Of a stretch of 64,000 bases of DNA, positions 27,878 through 37,184 are shown piece after piece; position 1 is the first letter of the stretch, and every line of letters begins with the position of its first letter. The stretch is taken from assembly GCA_022606425.2 (NCBI GenBank), contig JAHDVF020000106.1:434001-498000 (forward strand), given 5' to 3'. Position numbers and translations under genes: made by a program. Source of the DNA: Lepidostoma basale (Eukaryota; Arthropoda; Insecta; Trichoptera; Lepidostomatidae). Below the pieces are notes generated by a model, which had not been told where the DNA came from, searched no databases, and was given only the letters and a program-made list of their open reading frames with translations.

Positions 27878-28000
27878 TCGGAGAAATCGACACGATGCAT
27901 GACACGATGTATAAATGTTAAGAAATGAGAGAAGCACGTCAGGAAGCACTTTCTGCCTATTATTTTCGGGAGATGGCGTGATGGTTAGTTTGTTTGTTAG
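27878..28000 (+). mobile_element. SLRW LINE extreme 3' end
   Basis: GTCGGAGAAATCGACACGAT, codons CMTRCINVKK, then TTTCGGGAGATGGCGTGATG with tail TTAGTTTGTTTG. Confidence 0.75.
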
Positions 28001-28227
28001 AAAATTATTAAAATTAAGATTAACATTACTAGATAATGCACCAGTCAGTTCAGATAATCTGCAATCTACTAGTTTACCATTACGAATGAAAACATCTATA
28101 TTATTTTAGATTTATTTTGTGGATGTTTTACGATCGAAGTGTGCGCGGGAGATGCCTATTGGTGGCGATGAGGTTCGCAACCCATCACACCGCATCTTGT
28201 AAAGAGAAGGATGGAGTGCCGCATCGG

Positions 28228-28305
28228 TTAAAGTGTGAAAGTCCATTTTTTTCTGCCTACCCTTTCGGGGAAACGGCGTGATGGTTAGTTAGTTACTTAG
28301 TTAAG
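28228..28305 (+). mobile_element. SLRW LINE extreme 3' end
   Basis: GTGAAAGTCCATTTTTTTCT, CCCTTTCGGGGAAACGGCGT, GATGGTTAGTTAGTTAC. The preceding 28130-28227 is GC-richer and unassigned. Confidence 0.7.
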
Positions 28306-28640
28306 AAAACATCTATTTTCTAGAATTTTATGCGCTATAACATCACAAAAAATAGGACTTTAAAAGTTACTATTATTAATGATATGTTTCGCCCTTCTAA
28401 GACATCATATTTAGAGATATAAAAAATAAAACACGTTGTAAATAATCACTATTGTTATTATAATTGATGCTAACTAGTTTTGCTTGGACCCAAGTTTCAT
28501 CAGGGCATGTGTCAATGTTTATATAAGTTTGAAATGTCTAACCAATTTAAGCTTTAGAAGGGCGAAACATGTCATTCCTATAAACCATAATAAAACTGCT
28601 AGAAAATATAAGTATTCATTCGTATTAATTATTTAATGTG
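28305..28640. mobile_element. PLE foldback with a second PLE core in the loop
   Basis: The left arm (AAGAAAACATCTATTTTCTA, ATATGTTTCGCCCTTCTAA) and the right arm (TTTAGAAGGGCGAAACATGT, CATTCCTATAAACCATAATA, AAAACTGCTAGAAAATATAA) are the CTAGAAAACA subfamily. Between them, at 28478-28513 on the minus strand, lies a different core. Confidence 0.65.
28478..28513 (-). ncRNA. Hammerhead-like core, ACTAGT class
   Basis: CTGATGA, AA, CTTGG - GT - CCAAG, CAAA (expected GAAA), ACTAGT, T. A fourth palindrome class. G12 of the GAAA box is changed, so this copy is probably inactive. Confidence 0.6.
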
Positions 28641-28684
28641 AAGTTTTACATTATTGTTTGAGAAACATTGTACTAGATTTAGTG

Positions 28685-28945
28685 AAGTGTGGTCACCGTC
28701 CCAGGGTGGTCAGGGTTAATTGACCCCCGCGGATCGGGTCCGTGCGGGCCTCAAAGGGCCATTAGGGACCATGAAATCAGTGTTTATGGGACCCTCCCGG
28801 CCCAGTAATGTTCACGGGCTTCTATGTCAAGAGTCGTTAGATAGACTAATGACTGGGAAGATGCAAACCGGATAGGTGAGTTTCCCAACTTGGCCCATTC
28901 TTCGGGACGTATCCCATCCGTGTGGGAAGGACGCTCGTATCATAA
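28685..28945. other. GC-rich unassigned island
   Basis: Sequence such as CCCCCGCGGATCGGGTCCGT, GGGACCCTCCCGGCCCAGTA, GACGTATCCCATCCGTGTGG. Far above local GC. No coding frame or copy elsewhere in the window; a promoter region or the interior (5' UTR) of a LINE would both fit. Confidence 0.35.
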
Positions 28946-29450
28946 TACGTGATATTATTCAATCATTATCTAATACCGAAATGCAAGAAATGAATACATC
29001 AGTATTTTATTCCGATATGAGTAAAAAACAGGGTGAAAAACATCACTACTAGAGCCAGAGATTTTTTATAGCATTATTTAAACGGTTATTCAGGGGGAAA
29101 ATGAGGATATATCGACCACGTGAGGAGTCGGATATGATATAGTGCATTAAACGTGACATTAGATTTATCAAATCGGCCAAGAATTGACCCGAAGCTGAAA
29201 ATATCATCGTCGCCATAAAAAAAAAACAAATTTTCATTTTAATATAGGGACTAATAAGTTAATATATTTAGCACACGACAAGACGGTTAGATAGATACTG
29301 AAGACAGCTCCGCTAGCCGATAGGGCTGCGTGGAGATGAGGGATCGTAGCGGGTGGAGAGGAATGCGCAGTAGGAACCAAATTTCGTCTTCTCACAGGGT
29401 ATTCTTTTGATGGATCAACAATAGTGGCGAAATTTCTAATTTATGAGTAA
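28946..29450. other. Nothing firmly recognised
   Basis: Includes a GC-richer patch at 29300-29400 (CCGCTAGCCGATAGGGCTGC). No gene is evident. Confidence 0.3.
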
Positions 29451-29454
29451 CGCT

Positions 29455-29600
29455 GAAAAGTTTAATGGCTTTTTTATAGAAATTAGTTGACTTTAGCGCT
29501 CTTTTACTTAGACTAATGAATGAGTCTTAGGAGATACTGCAATCCTGCAAAATCCCATTCCGAAGTCAAGTTTCTATGTTGTGTCTTCCCATTATAAGTC
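29455..29600 (-). repeat. Dispersed repeat of unknown class, copy 1
   Basis: AAATTAGTTGACTTTAGCGC, GCAATCCTGCAAAATCCCAT, TCCGAAGTCAAGTTTCTATG. The reverse complement lies at 52610-52745. No coding sign. Confidence 0.6.
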
Positions 29601-29914
29601 TAATCCAATATTCATGTAAGGATTACTTAGAAACTTAATTGTGTGTTCGATCCCGTAATTATTATGTTAGGTAAATTTAAATGGTGGAGTCAAACTGAGT
29701 GATTCATTGCTCAAATAGATCAGAAACTAAGAGTGATATCGCGCAGGACGGGAACGTCTGTCTGTTTGTTTAGGAGTGGTACGTGAGTTGCATATTCTTG
29801 ATACAGGTAGCTAGATGATAAGACCCATACAGGTACTATTGAACATACCGGCATATCATGGTTAGTTGTACAGATTCCACTCGCATTGGCGTACTGATTA
29901 AGAATTGGAAGATA
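29601..29914. other. No recognisable feature
   Basis: No match to any family here. Confidence 0.3.
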
Positions 29915-30130
29915 AGTTATCAGGCATTATGTATCTGAACTCTGCATCACCGATAACCTTAACGCGAGGTAGTACATTGCGTTTAGCAGCAAAATTTATG
30001 CGATTCGGTATACATATGTATACATATTTATATTTTGCCGAATCGGCAAAATCGGCAGCCGACCCTTCAGCCGGGAACAATCTGCTAGCAGAACACAAGT
30101 TCATTGAGAATCCATCTAACATATTGTCTG
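29915..30130 (+). mobile_element. CR1/L2-like LINE, decayed
   Basis: TATGTATCTGAACTCTGCAT, ACGCGAGGTAGTACATTGCG, then GCAGCCGACCCTTCAGCCGG, GAACAATCTGCTAGCAGAAC: the YISELCI...STLRS...AGPSAWNNLPAE order of the copy at 38455, with a ~70 bp AT insertion replacing FGDRAF. Confidence 0.65.
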
Positions 30131-30430
30131 CGGGAAGGGTATTAATACCCGTTTACTGGACTGGTGGTGGCCGGCGGGAAGGGTATAAATACCCTTTTTG
30201 CGAATTCGTCAACTGTTGGAAATGTATAATATTTTGAAATCAGATATTAAAGAATACATATAGTTGAATGTTATCATTATTATTTAGTTACAATCTATGT
30301 GCGTCCACATTTTCCCGCAAACTATGTGTTGAATTGATGATTAATTAAAAAAAATACACTTTTTTTTAAATCTTCCAATTTATTAGTATTATTATTATTG
30401 AATTTGATTGACGATTCGTATTCAAAGAAT
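30131..30430. other. No recognisable feature
   Basis: Two near-repeats of GCGGGAAGGGT, AT, AATACCC at 30132-30152 and 30176-30200; otherwise AT-rich. Confidence 0.3.
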
Positions 30431-30607
30431 GGGTTCTCTCGATAACGAAGTTATAAAATTTTCGAAACATGTCGAGAAAAATATGGAAAAAACTGTATTT
30501 ATTATTCATAAAAATATTAAAATATATATAAATTAATACGAATGAAAACGTCTGTTATCTAATCTTTTTTTGGGTTTGTGGGATTGACATGTTTCGCCTT
30601 TTAAATG
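30431..30607. mobile_element. Two PLE fragments
   Basis: 30466-30490 keeps TTTTCGAAACATGTCGAGAA (ACATGT class, left half of the core lost). 30535-30607 is a reversed CTAGAAAACA-subfamily piece with GACATGTTTCGCCTTTTAAA. Confidence 0.55.
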
Positions 30608-31140
30608 CATTCTTCTTCTTCAGCCGTCTCTCCACTGCTGGATGTAGGCCTCTTCTAATTTCTTCCATTTTTCTCTTCTTTGGGCTTCTCTTATCCACCT
30701 GCTACCCGCGACAGGGACAATATCATCGGCCCAACGTTTCTGAGGTCGGCCTATTCCTCTTTTCATGTCCCATGGTCTCCATCCTAGGACTCTGGGTGCC
30801 CATCTGTCTGTTCCGTGTCTGGCAACATGACCTGCCCATTGCCACTTTAGCCTGGCAATACGATCCACCACGTCGACAACCTTTGTCCGGCGTCTGATTT
30901 CTTCATTTCTGATTCTATCTCTCAGACTTATGCCTAACATTTGTCTCTCCATAGATCGCTGTGTACATTTTAATTTATATATGGTCCTCGCAGTTAAGGT
31001 GATAGTTTCCAGACCATATGTAAGCACAGGGAGGATACATGTTTCAAACACTTTTCTTTTTAAATTCATGGGAATATCCTTGTTTTTAAGGATATGATTG
31101 AGTTTCCCAAAGGCTGCCCAACCTAGTCCAATTCTTCTGG
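30608..31140 (-). pseudogene. GLKW RTE-like LINE, C-terminal region
   Basis: A 149-codon open frame (31069-30620): MNLKRKVFETCILPVLTYGL, ETITLTARTIYKLKCTQRSM, ERQMLGISLRDRIRNEEIRR, VDRIARLKWQWAGHVARHG, GRPQKRWADDIVPVAGSRWI, KLEEAYIQQWRDG. This is the complete post-palm region of the RTE-like ORF2. The frame continues upstream to 31140 (ILGRIGLGWAAFGKLNHILK-like codons). Tail (TTC)n at 30612-30623. Best copy of this family in the window. Confidence 0.9.
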
Positions 31141-31179
31141 GTATGCATTATAAAATGTTATTTATAAAATAACGATATT

Positions 31180-31375
31180 AGACAAGAAAGACGGAACATG
31201 TCATTCCCATAAACTATAATAAAACTTCTAGAAAACAGACGTTTTCATTCGTATTAATGAATTTACGTATTGATTTAAGTATTTATTATGACATTGCCTG
31301 AGAAAGGCGAAACAACTTATTCCCATAAAATATACTAAAACTTCTAGAAAACAGACATTTCGATTTATTATTTAA
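31180..31375 (+). mobile_element. Two tandem PLE fragments, CTAGAAAACA subfamily
   Basis: Unit 1 31188-31258: GACGGAACATGTCATTCCCA, AAAACTTCTAGAAAACAGAC, GTTTTCATTCGTATTAATGA. Unit 2 31298-31365: CTGAGAAAGGCGAAACAACT, TATTCCCATAAAATATACTA, AACTTCTAGAAAACAGAC. Direct orientation, as for tandem PLE terminal repeats. Confidence 0.65.
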
Positions 31376-31549
31376 AATGGAGTTTTATTAACACTAACAT
31401 TTGAAAGAAGAATGAGATTTATAAAAATAAATAAGTGTGCACGTGCCGTCTCTGGATGCCAAGGAATCCGTACTTTATACTTGGAATTTTTCTTGTGGGA
31501 AAAAGTTTATAAGATCATTAAAATCTTATAATTATTATTATTAAGTCTT

Positions 31550-31855
31550 AATATAAGAGGACTTCCGAAATGAAGACACTGAGGACGATTGCAGGCAAGA
31601 CACCACCAGAATAAGAGAGATATGTGAGGTTGAGGATATTATAAGATGGAGCAGACCGCGAAAAGGCGACTGGTACGGGCATGTTCAAAGAATGGATACC
31701 ACCAGACTCCCCTATATTGCACTACATAATCAACCTCATGGTGGAAGACCTCCTAAAAGATGAAAGGACAGCTGGGAGTCTACCTCACAGGAGGAGGAAC
31801 ACACTCTGAAGAACATACCACATAGGTCTACAACAAGGAAGAAGAAGAAGATTAT
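31550..31855 (+). pseudogene. LINE 3' end (RLPYIALHN family)
   Basis: Codons for MKTLRTIAGKTPPE, IREICEVEDIIRWSRPRKGD, WYGHVQRMDTTRLPYIAL, GGRPPKR, then stop and GSLPHRRRNTL, with a GAAGAAGAAGAAGA tail. Copies: 48900-49195 (same strand) and 59758-60258 (reverse). Confidence 0.75.
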
Positions 31856-31857
31856 TA

Positions 31858-32225
31858 CGTCTTCTTCTTCTCCCTAGTCTTGCCCCGTTTATATCTTGTC
31901 GGCTCTTCTAGTATAGCGTCCCCAGGACTGTCTGTTCTGGGTGGCGTCAGGTGGGACCCGGTCTGTTTGAGACTCCTGTGAATAAGTCCTATTCACGTCA
32001 AATTGGGCCTATCATCCTTTCGGTCTCTGGTCCGTTTCCATCACCTTCCATGTAACATGGTTGTTTGGGCGCCGCATGACGTGGCTGTATCATGTCAGGT
32101 TTTGATTTGATGAGATTGGCCTCACTCTGAAACTGCTGCGAATGTGGATGTTCCTGATATGGTCGTACAGCGTTTCTCCTCCCGTCTATCTAAGCCTCCT
32201 CATTTCGGTGCTGTGCAGTGTTATT
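31858..32225 (-). pseudogene. LINE 3' end with reversed (GAA)n tail
   Basis: CTTCTTCTTCTCCCTAGTCT, then reversed codons for DATQNRQSWGRYTRRADKI, GLIHRSLKQTGSHL, HGRRPNNHVTWK. Same family as 20100-20345. Placed tail to tail with the LINE at 31550. Confidence 0.7.
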
Positions 32226-32629
32226 AAGTGTAATAAAATAATTATTTTGACTACAGACAATTAAATATTTTAACCCTTTCTCTGAGATCTAACTGACAAG
32301 GAATGGGGACTAGCGATTAAAAATATTATTATTTAACGAAAAAGAGTAGGAATTAGCAATTTAAAATATTTTATTCTATTTTCATACGTATATTTTGACA
32401 GATAGGTGACATTAATTTATAAAAGATGTTTAAAAAAAAGTGTTATTGATATACGTATCTTGTATACATTCTTTTACATATATTTAATTGAGATAATTTG
32501 ATGTTTTGACGGAAACACTACAATACTGCAATATTTTTATTTCAATTTAAAACAATGTTGTTAGAATCTGAGTTTATTTCTTTTTTTGGGTAAGAAGCTA
32601 ATACTTGGTGGTTTGACGTATTTAAAAAT
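32226..32629. other. AT-rich; a PLE outer flank at 32505
   Basis: TTTTGACGGAAACACTACAA resembles the PLE outer flank at 36520 and 16715. Otherwise nothing is recognised. Confidence 0.35.
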
Positions 32630-32905
32630 CTAATCAAACACTTTTTTAATACTTTGTATAAAAAACTCTTTATAATAATAATAATAATAATAAATTGGAT
32701 GATTTATAGAGCGCCATTTTTATGAATTAATCATCTCAAGGGCGCTGTATGAGTAAGTATTGCCAACCGGTTTCACTGTGTAACGAAGGCCATACAGTTT
32801 GTGTATTGCCCTGAAGAAGCTCGTTACAGAGTGAAACCGGTTGGTGTTACTTACTCATAAAAATATAAAATGGTTTTTATACAAAGTATTAAAAAAGTTC
32901 ACCGT
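32630..32905. mobile_element. PLE foldback, ACCGGT class, holding a CR1 3' end
   Basis: Outer arms CACTTTTTTAATACTTTGTA (32639) and TACAAAGTATTAAAAAAGTT (32879, reversed). Inner arms carry GAGTAAGTATTGCCAACCGG and CCGGTTGGTGTTACTTACTC. The left arm is interrupted by a CR1/L2-like 3' end (reversed) at 32676-32757: (ATA)n, TGGATGATTTATAGAGCGCC, ATCTCAAGGGCGCTG. Confidence 0.65.
32808..32850 (+). ncRNA. Hammerhead-like core, ACCGGT class
   Basis: CTGAAGA, A, GCTC - GTTACA - GAGT, GAAA, ACCGGT, T, GG. Helix I starts CC/GG next to the core. Helix II closes with a G-T wobble where 8391 has G-C. Confidence 0.65.
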
Positions 32906-33120
32906 TAAATTAAAAACACTGTTTTAATATCAATAAATGAGTTTATCTTTTATAAAATCGTTGCGACAGCTCTTTCGGTAACCGATGCGATGTTAGTTTA
33001 TTGTAACACCTGACGATGGTAACATCGGTTACCGAAACAGCTGTCGCGACGATTTTATAAAAAATAAACAAAAATTTTGATATTCAAACAGTGTTTTTAA
33101 TTTAACAGTGAATAATGTTA
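32906..33120. mobile_element. PLE foldback, ACAGCTGT class
   Basis: Arms 32907-32995 and 33020-33118 share TTAAATTAAAAACACTGTTT, TTTTATAAAATCGTTGCGAC and the core. The left arm has GTTGCGACAGCTCTTTCGGT (one change in the palindrome); the right arm is intact. It directly follows the preceding foldback. Confidence 0.78.
33010..33050 (+). ncRNA. Hammerhead-like core, ACAGCTGT class, covarying helix II
   Basis: CTGACGA, T, GGTAAC - ATCG - GTTACC, GAAA, ACAGCTGT, C. All boxes canonical. Compared with 8166-8212, helix II pairs 2 and 3 change from C-G, C-G to G-C, T-A on both strands. Confidence 0.75.
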
Positions 33121-33227
33121 AAATATCAAAGTGTTTCCGCCAAAACAATAGATTACCTGTTAAAAAAGTGCTAAATACGATTTTATAATTATTTTTGATA
33201 AACTTATTGTTCACACTCTGGAATGTC

Positions 33228-33420
33228 GTAATGAAGATTTTTATAAATGAAAACACTGTTTTATCCATCACTTTTATGTTTCTCGAAATGTTTTGAAGGT
33301 TTTATGTATTCATCGTCAATTCAACAATTTATTAATTTAATTTTAATGTAATTGTCACGACAGTACTTTCGCCAATCGATGTTGGCACCACCAGGAGTTC
33401 GGAAAAGACGTGATGGTTAT
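33228..33420 (-). mobile_element. Two decayed PLE cores
   Basis: 33278-33322: TTTCTCGAAATGTTTTGAAG, GTATTCATCGTCAA (ACATGT class, reversed). 33355-33400: CACGACAGTACTTTCGCCAA, TCGATGTTGGCACCACCAGG (ACAGCTGT class, reversed, damaged). Confidence 0.5.
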
Positions 33421-33904
33421 TTTTGTTGGTGAGTTATTTGTAATAAGCATATGGGTACAGCTGTATTTTACTCTATAACGTCTTGATATCCAATCCTTTA
33501 ACAGGCATTGTGTATTTCTTAAAATACAATGCGACAACTTTATGGGTATCAAATATGAATATGATCCGTATGACAATGGCGCTCAGCGTGGCACCGTTTT
33601 ATCTGTGGGATGGTCATGTATACGGCTTTTATTATTAGTTCCGTCAAAGTAGGGCTCGGGGTCTTATCGCCCTGCGCCCTGCCTGGAGTCGTGGCGGCTC
33701 GGGTGGGGGTCCATTCTGGATAGGTACTGGATAATGTTATGCTCGCCAGGTACGTACAAAGGGATTAATGTGCCGAAATGAAGAATATTTAGAGTCAAAA
33801 TATGACTTTATACTTTGCAGAAAATAAGAACGGAATCAGGCGAACATTTAAACAAAATACAACAAAATGTTAATCGTCTGATGATTCTTCAAGCCTTAGA
33901 ACTT
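33421..33904. other. Unassigned, with a GC-rich patch
   Basis: 33650-33720 is GC-rich (CTGCGCCCTGCCTGGAGTCG, GGCTCGGGTGGGGGTCC). No gene recognised. Confidence 0.3.
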
Positions 33905-34075
33905 TGCCATGTTTTCCTCGGTCTACCTCTACTCCGTACTACATTTACATCGTTAACGTATACTTTCTTAACAATTATTTCTCCATTCTATTTCTATTCC
34001 TATTCTTTCATAATTTTGTTCATAAAACCATCTTTCGCTCTACATTCCTTTCTAACACCAGCATTCCTTTCACTT
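33905..34075 (-). mobile_element. SLRW LINE fragment 1 of 3
   Basis: Reversed codons for RKTW, GRGRPR-like, NDVNVVRSRG, VKKVYVN, then NKIMK. First of three neighbouring partial copies in the same direction. Confidence 0.75.
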
Positions 34076-34330
34076 GTTCATACAGCGAGCTGTACACGCA
34101 CTTCGATTCTTCTGACTTTTAACATGACCAACCTTCAAAATTTGATTATTCTGGTCATGCCATGTTTTCCTCCGTCTGCCTCGACTCCGTACTCCATGTA
34201 CATCATTAACGTATACTTTCTTAACCAATCTTTCTCCATCCATGCGCTTCATATGTCCGAACCAACGCAGCGATCCTTTCATAATTTTGTTCATGATACT
34301 TTCTTCCCTTTACATTCCTTTCTTATATCA
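34076..34330 (-). mobile_element. SLRW LINE fragment 2 of 3
   Basis: Minus frame MNKIMKGSLRWFGHMKRMDG, LVKKVYVNDVHGVRSRGRR, KTWHDQNNQILKVGHVKSQK. It lacks the last ~30 codons and its tail. Confidence 0.8.
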
Positions 34331-34339
34331 AAACAAACA

Positions 34340-34740
34340 ACAAACCATCACGCCGGCACACCTCTCTAGCTTGCTCCACATTCATATACACGCACTAACA
34401 TTACCAACCTTTAAAATTTGATTAATTTGGTCATGCCATGTTTTCCTCGGTCTGCCTCGACTCCGTACTCCATTTACATTATTAATGTATACTTTCTTAA
34501 CCATTCTTTCTCCATACACGCGCTCCATATGTCCGAACCAACGCAGCGATCCTTTCATAATTTTGTTCATAATACTTTCTTCTGCTGTACGTTCCATTTA
34601 TATATCAGCATTTGAAAATCTATCGTAAATCGTTCTACCACACATATACGTCATAAAAACCTCATCTCTACCGCATGTTTTCTGCTCTCATCCTTCTTCT
34701 GCCAGTTCTATGCTTCGCTTCCATACCTAAGGATTGGTAA
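34340..34740 (-). mobile_element. SLRW LINE fragment 3 of 3
   Basis: Minus frame SIMNKIMKGSLRWFGHMERV, VYINNVNGVRSRGRPRKTWH, DQINQILKVG, preceded upstream by LRRMCGRTIYDRFS- and GSEA-type codons. A ~55 bp deletion near 34375 removes part of the ORF end. Confidence 0.82.
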
Positions 34741-34814
34741 ATAAATCATTTTAACATCTGTCAAAACTGACTACATTTGTAAAAAAAAATTTTTTTTTTA
34801 AATATTTATATTTA

Positions 34815-34915
34815 TATAAAATCACTGATGAAGAGCTTGTTAGTCCGAAACATGTTTGGTATTTAATTTTTTTTTTATAAAGTGAGTGTTGTATACTAAC
34901 TATATATAAAAAAAA
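34815..34915 (+). mobile_element. PLE terminal repeat, ACATGT class
   Basis: Core 34822-34858: CTGATGA, A, GAG...TCC, GAAAC, ATGTTTGG. The downstream TTTATAAAGTGAGTGTTGTA matches 50670-50690 and 49575. Helix II is poorly paired in this copy. Confidence 0.6.
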
Positions 34916-35039
34916 CACAAATTTATGGTATCCGATTAACTTATTATTCATAATAATTTAATAATAGTAAACACGATTGTTTAGTGGTTTTACTTGGATT
35001 TAATTTACATAAATTATACGTGGCACTGTATAAATTATA

Positions 35040-35816
35040 CGGCCGTTCACAATGGAGTTCTGGTCCCACCACTAATGTATGGAAGCGACGCATGGAACTG
35101 GCAGAAGAGGGATGAAAGCAGAATAAATGCGGTAGAGATGAGATCCCTAAGACGTATGTATGGTAGAACGATATACGACAGAATCTCAAATGCTGATATA
35201 AGAAAGGAATGTAGAGCGGAAGAAGGTATTATAAACAAAATTATGAAAGGATTACTGCGTTGGTTCGGACATATGAAACGCATGGATGGAGAAAGAACGG
35301 TTAAGAAAGTATACGTTAATGGTGTTAATGGGGTACGAAGTCGAGGCAGACCGAGGAAAACATCATCATCAGCCGTCTGTCATCCACTGCTGAATGTAGG
35401 CCTCTCCCAAAGCCCGCCACCGCCCCCTATCCATTGCCGCTCCCATCCATCCATGTCCAGCAATCCTCTTCAGATCGTCGGTCCAGTGGGCAGGGGGACG
35501 TCCAACTCTACGGAATCCTGTACGCGGTCTCCACTCCAGAACCCGTCTTCCCCATCGACTGTCGGTTCTCCGACAGATATGGCCAGCCCACCGCCACTTC
35601 AGCCCGCCTATCCGTAGAGCCACCGAGGAAAACATGGCATGACCAAATTAATAAAATTTTAAAGGTTGGTCATGTTAAAAGTCGGAGGAATCGACGTGCG
35701 TGTATGACTCGTTGTATGAATGTGGAGGAAGCTAGAGAGGTTTGCCAGGATAGAGTAGTGTGGCGGTCCATTCTCTCTGCCTACCTCCGGAAACGGCGTG
35801 ATGGTTTGTTTGTTTG
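35040..35816 (+). pseudogene. SLRW LINE C-terminal half, itself split by a GLKW element
   Basis: Left part (35040-35363): AVHNGVLVPPLMYGSDAWNW, MRSLRRMYGRTIYDRISNAD, IMKGLLRWFGHMKRMDGERT, SRGRPRKT. Right part (35622-35816): KTWHDQINKILKVGHVKSRR, EEAREVCQDRVVWRSILSAY, ending GGCGTGATGGTTTGTTTGTT. No stop interrupts either part, and they join in frame once the 272 bp insert plus its duplication is disregarded. 5' truncated. The tail is (TTTG)n rather than (TTAG)n. Confidence 0.9.
35350..35635 (-). pseudogene. GLKW RTE-like LINE nested in the SLRW LINE
   Basis: The insert 35364-35621 (258 bp) is flanked by ACCGAGGAAAACAT at 35350-35363 and 35622-35635, a 14 bp target duplication. The minus-strand frame is open: ALRIGGLKWRWAGHICRRTD, RWGRRVLEWRPRTGFRRVGR, PPAHWTDDLKRIAGHGWMGA, GEAYIQQWMTDG. 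The tail is (TGATGA), reversed. An extreme 5' truncation with intact frame implies a recent insertion. Confidence 0.93.
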
Positions 35817-35875
35817 TAAATTATATAAATTGTGACAAATTTGTTTCGCTTTGCGAGGGCATTCTCAAACTGAAC

Positions 35876-36349
35876 CAAATCGCCAAACAGAAAATGACAA
35901 TCGTCTTAAAATACAAAGATATTGACAAGATACTTATTTACGCCCTTCCCTGGATACGATCCTGCATCCAGACAGAAAGTATTAAAGGTTCTAAAGGTCA
36001 TAGATTTATCTCCGCCCTGTGTCGGGAATAGAAACTAGAAATGAATATTGGTAATTGATATTTTTAAATTAATGGCTTTTTTACTCGTTAAGAATATTTG
36101 ATCAAATTAAGCTATTGAAAAACTACAAAAAAAAAAATCATTCACGCCGATAGAACTGAAATATGATACTTTTAATTTTGTTATTTATTATTTTTTTATA
36201 ATTCAATACATAGTTGTAAATCACTTCACAGAAAACTATGATAGGTAGTGACAGTTTGAAAAATCGTTTTAAAATTAAACGAATCGTGCATTTTATTACA
36301 TATAAGTTTTCTTATATTTTTTTCATACTACACAACTTACTAAACTGCA
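35876..36349. other. No recognisable feature
   Basis: A mid-GC patch at 35940-36030 (GCCCTTCCCTGGATACGATC, CTCCGCCCTGTGTCGGG) without homologues; otherwise AT-rich. Confidence 0.3.
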
Positions 36350-36514
36350 CATTTGGTAATGCTTTATAAATGCACGTCACTTCCATAAATATAATGAAAC
36401 TTCTTAAAATGTAGTTTATATCATTCTCATTTCGTAAAACCTTCGAAACCTGTCTTAAAATATGAACCCAAAAGTGGAAATAAAATAAAATAAAACTTAA
36501 TTATACAGTTCATT
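36350..36514 (+). mobile_element. PLE fragments, ACATGT class
   Basis: CCTTCGAAACCTGTCTTAAA and AACCCAAAAGTGGAAATAAA at 36441-36490 match 43100-43140 with the GAAAC box kept and the palindrome changed. Confidence 0.5.
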
Positions 36515-36770
36515 GTTTTGACCGAAACACTATGATACTTCAACATTATTAACTGTCAAAATTTACAACACTATTAAAATATCCCAATTTTTTATTATAC
36601 ACTTTTAAAGAATGTCGCGATAGTTGTTTCGCCACCCGATGATAATTGTTTGTAACACCTGATGATGCAAACGTCGGTTGGCGAAACAGCTGTCGCGACA
36701 TTCTTAAAAAAAAAAAAATATTATTATTTTACAGTGTTATAAATTTTAACAGTTTAACTTTATTGAGTTA
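36515..36770. mobile_element. PLE foldback, ACAGCTGT class
   Basis: Outer flank TTTTGACCGAAACACTATGA (36519). Arms 36550-36642 and 36655-36765 share AAATTTACAACACTATTAAA-type sequence, GAATGTCGCGA and the core. Right core 36659-36694: CTGATGA, T, GCAAAC - GTCG - GTTGGC, GAAA, ACAGCTGT, C, with one A-G mismatch in helix II. The left core has TAGTTGT in place of CAGCTGT. Confidence 0.75.
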
Positions 36771-37184
36771 TTTTTTTGGAATTTTGCGAAAATCCGTGTA
36801 ACTCGTCTTTCTTTTTTTCAGTCTCCGTCTTCAGGGTGGTTGAAGAACCAGCCCGAAGATTTAGACTGTAACGGTCTCCAAAACGTCGCGTCGGTCCTTA
36901 AAAGTTACTAGGATTTTCCCTAGATTCCAAAAAAACATATTGATATCAACGGTGTTACTAAATAAAATATTTGTGAATATAGTGAATCTCATTTCCACGC
37001 AGTCTTAAGATACATTAAGTGTATATAATTGTTCTTGTATAAAAAACATTTCCGAACATCTTTTTATTCTCCCCATAGTCATACCAAAAATGCTTCGGTT
37101 GAAGATTTCGATGGTTTCCTCAGTTGTAAGGCGAATGTCGGAACATACGAGTGCGAGTAAAATACAAATTGTGTTTGACAGTGT
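36771..37184. other. No recognisable feature
   Basis: AT-rich with pyrimidine runs; no gene recognised. Confidence 0.3.

Larger units (their letters stand above)
34955..35875 (+). mobile_element. PLE terminal repeat split by an SLRW LINE
   Basis: Left part 34955-35039: AATAGTAAACACGATTGTTT, GTGGTTTTACTTGGATTTAA. Right part 35817-35875: ATAAATTGTGACAAATTTGT, TTCGCTTTGCGAGGGCATTC. Together they match one arm of 62225-62480. TAAATTATA flanks the insert at 35031-35039 and 35817-35825. Confidence 0.8.
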
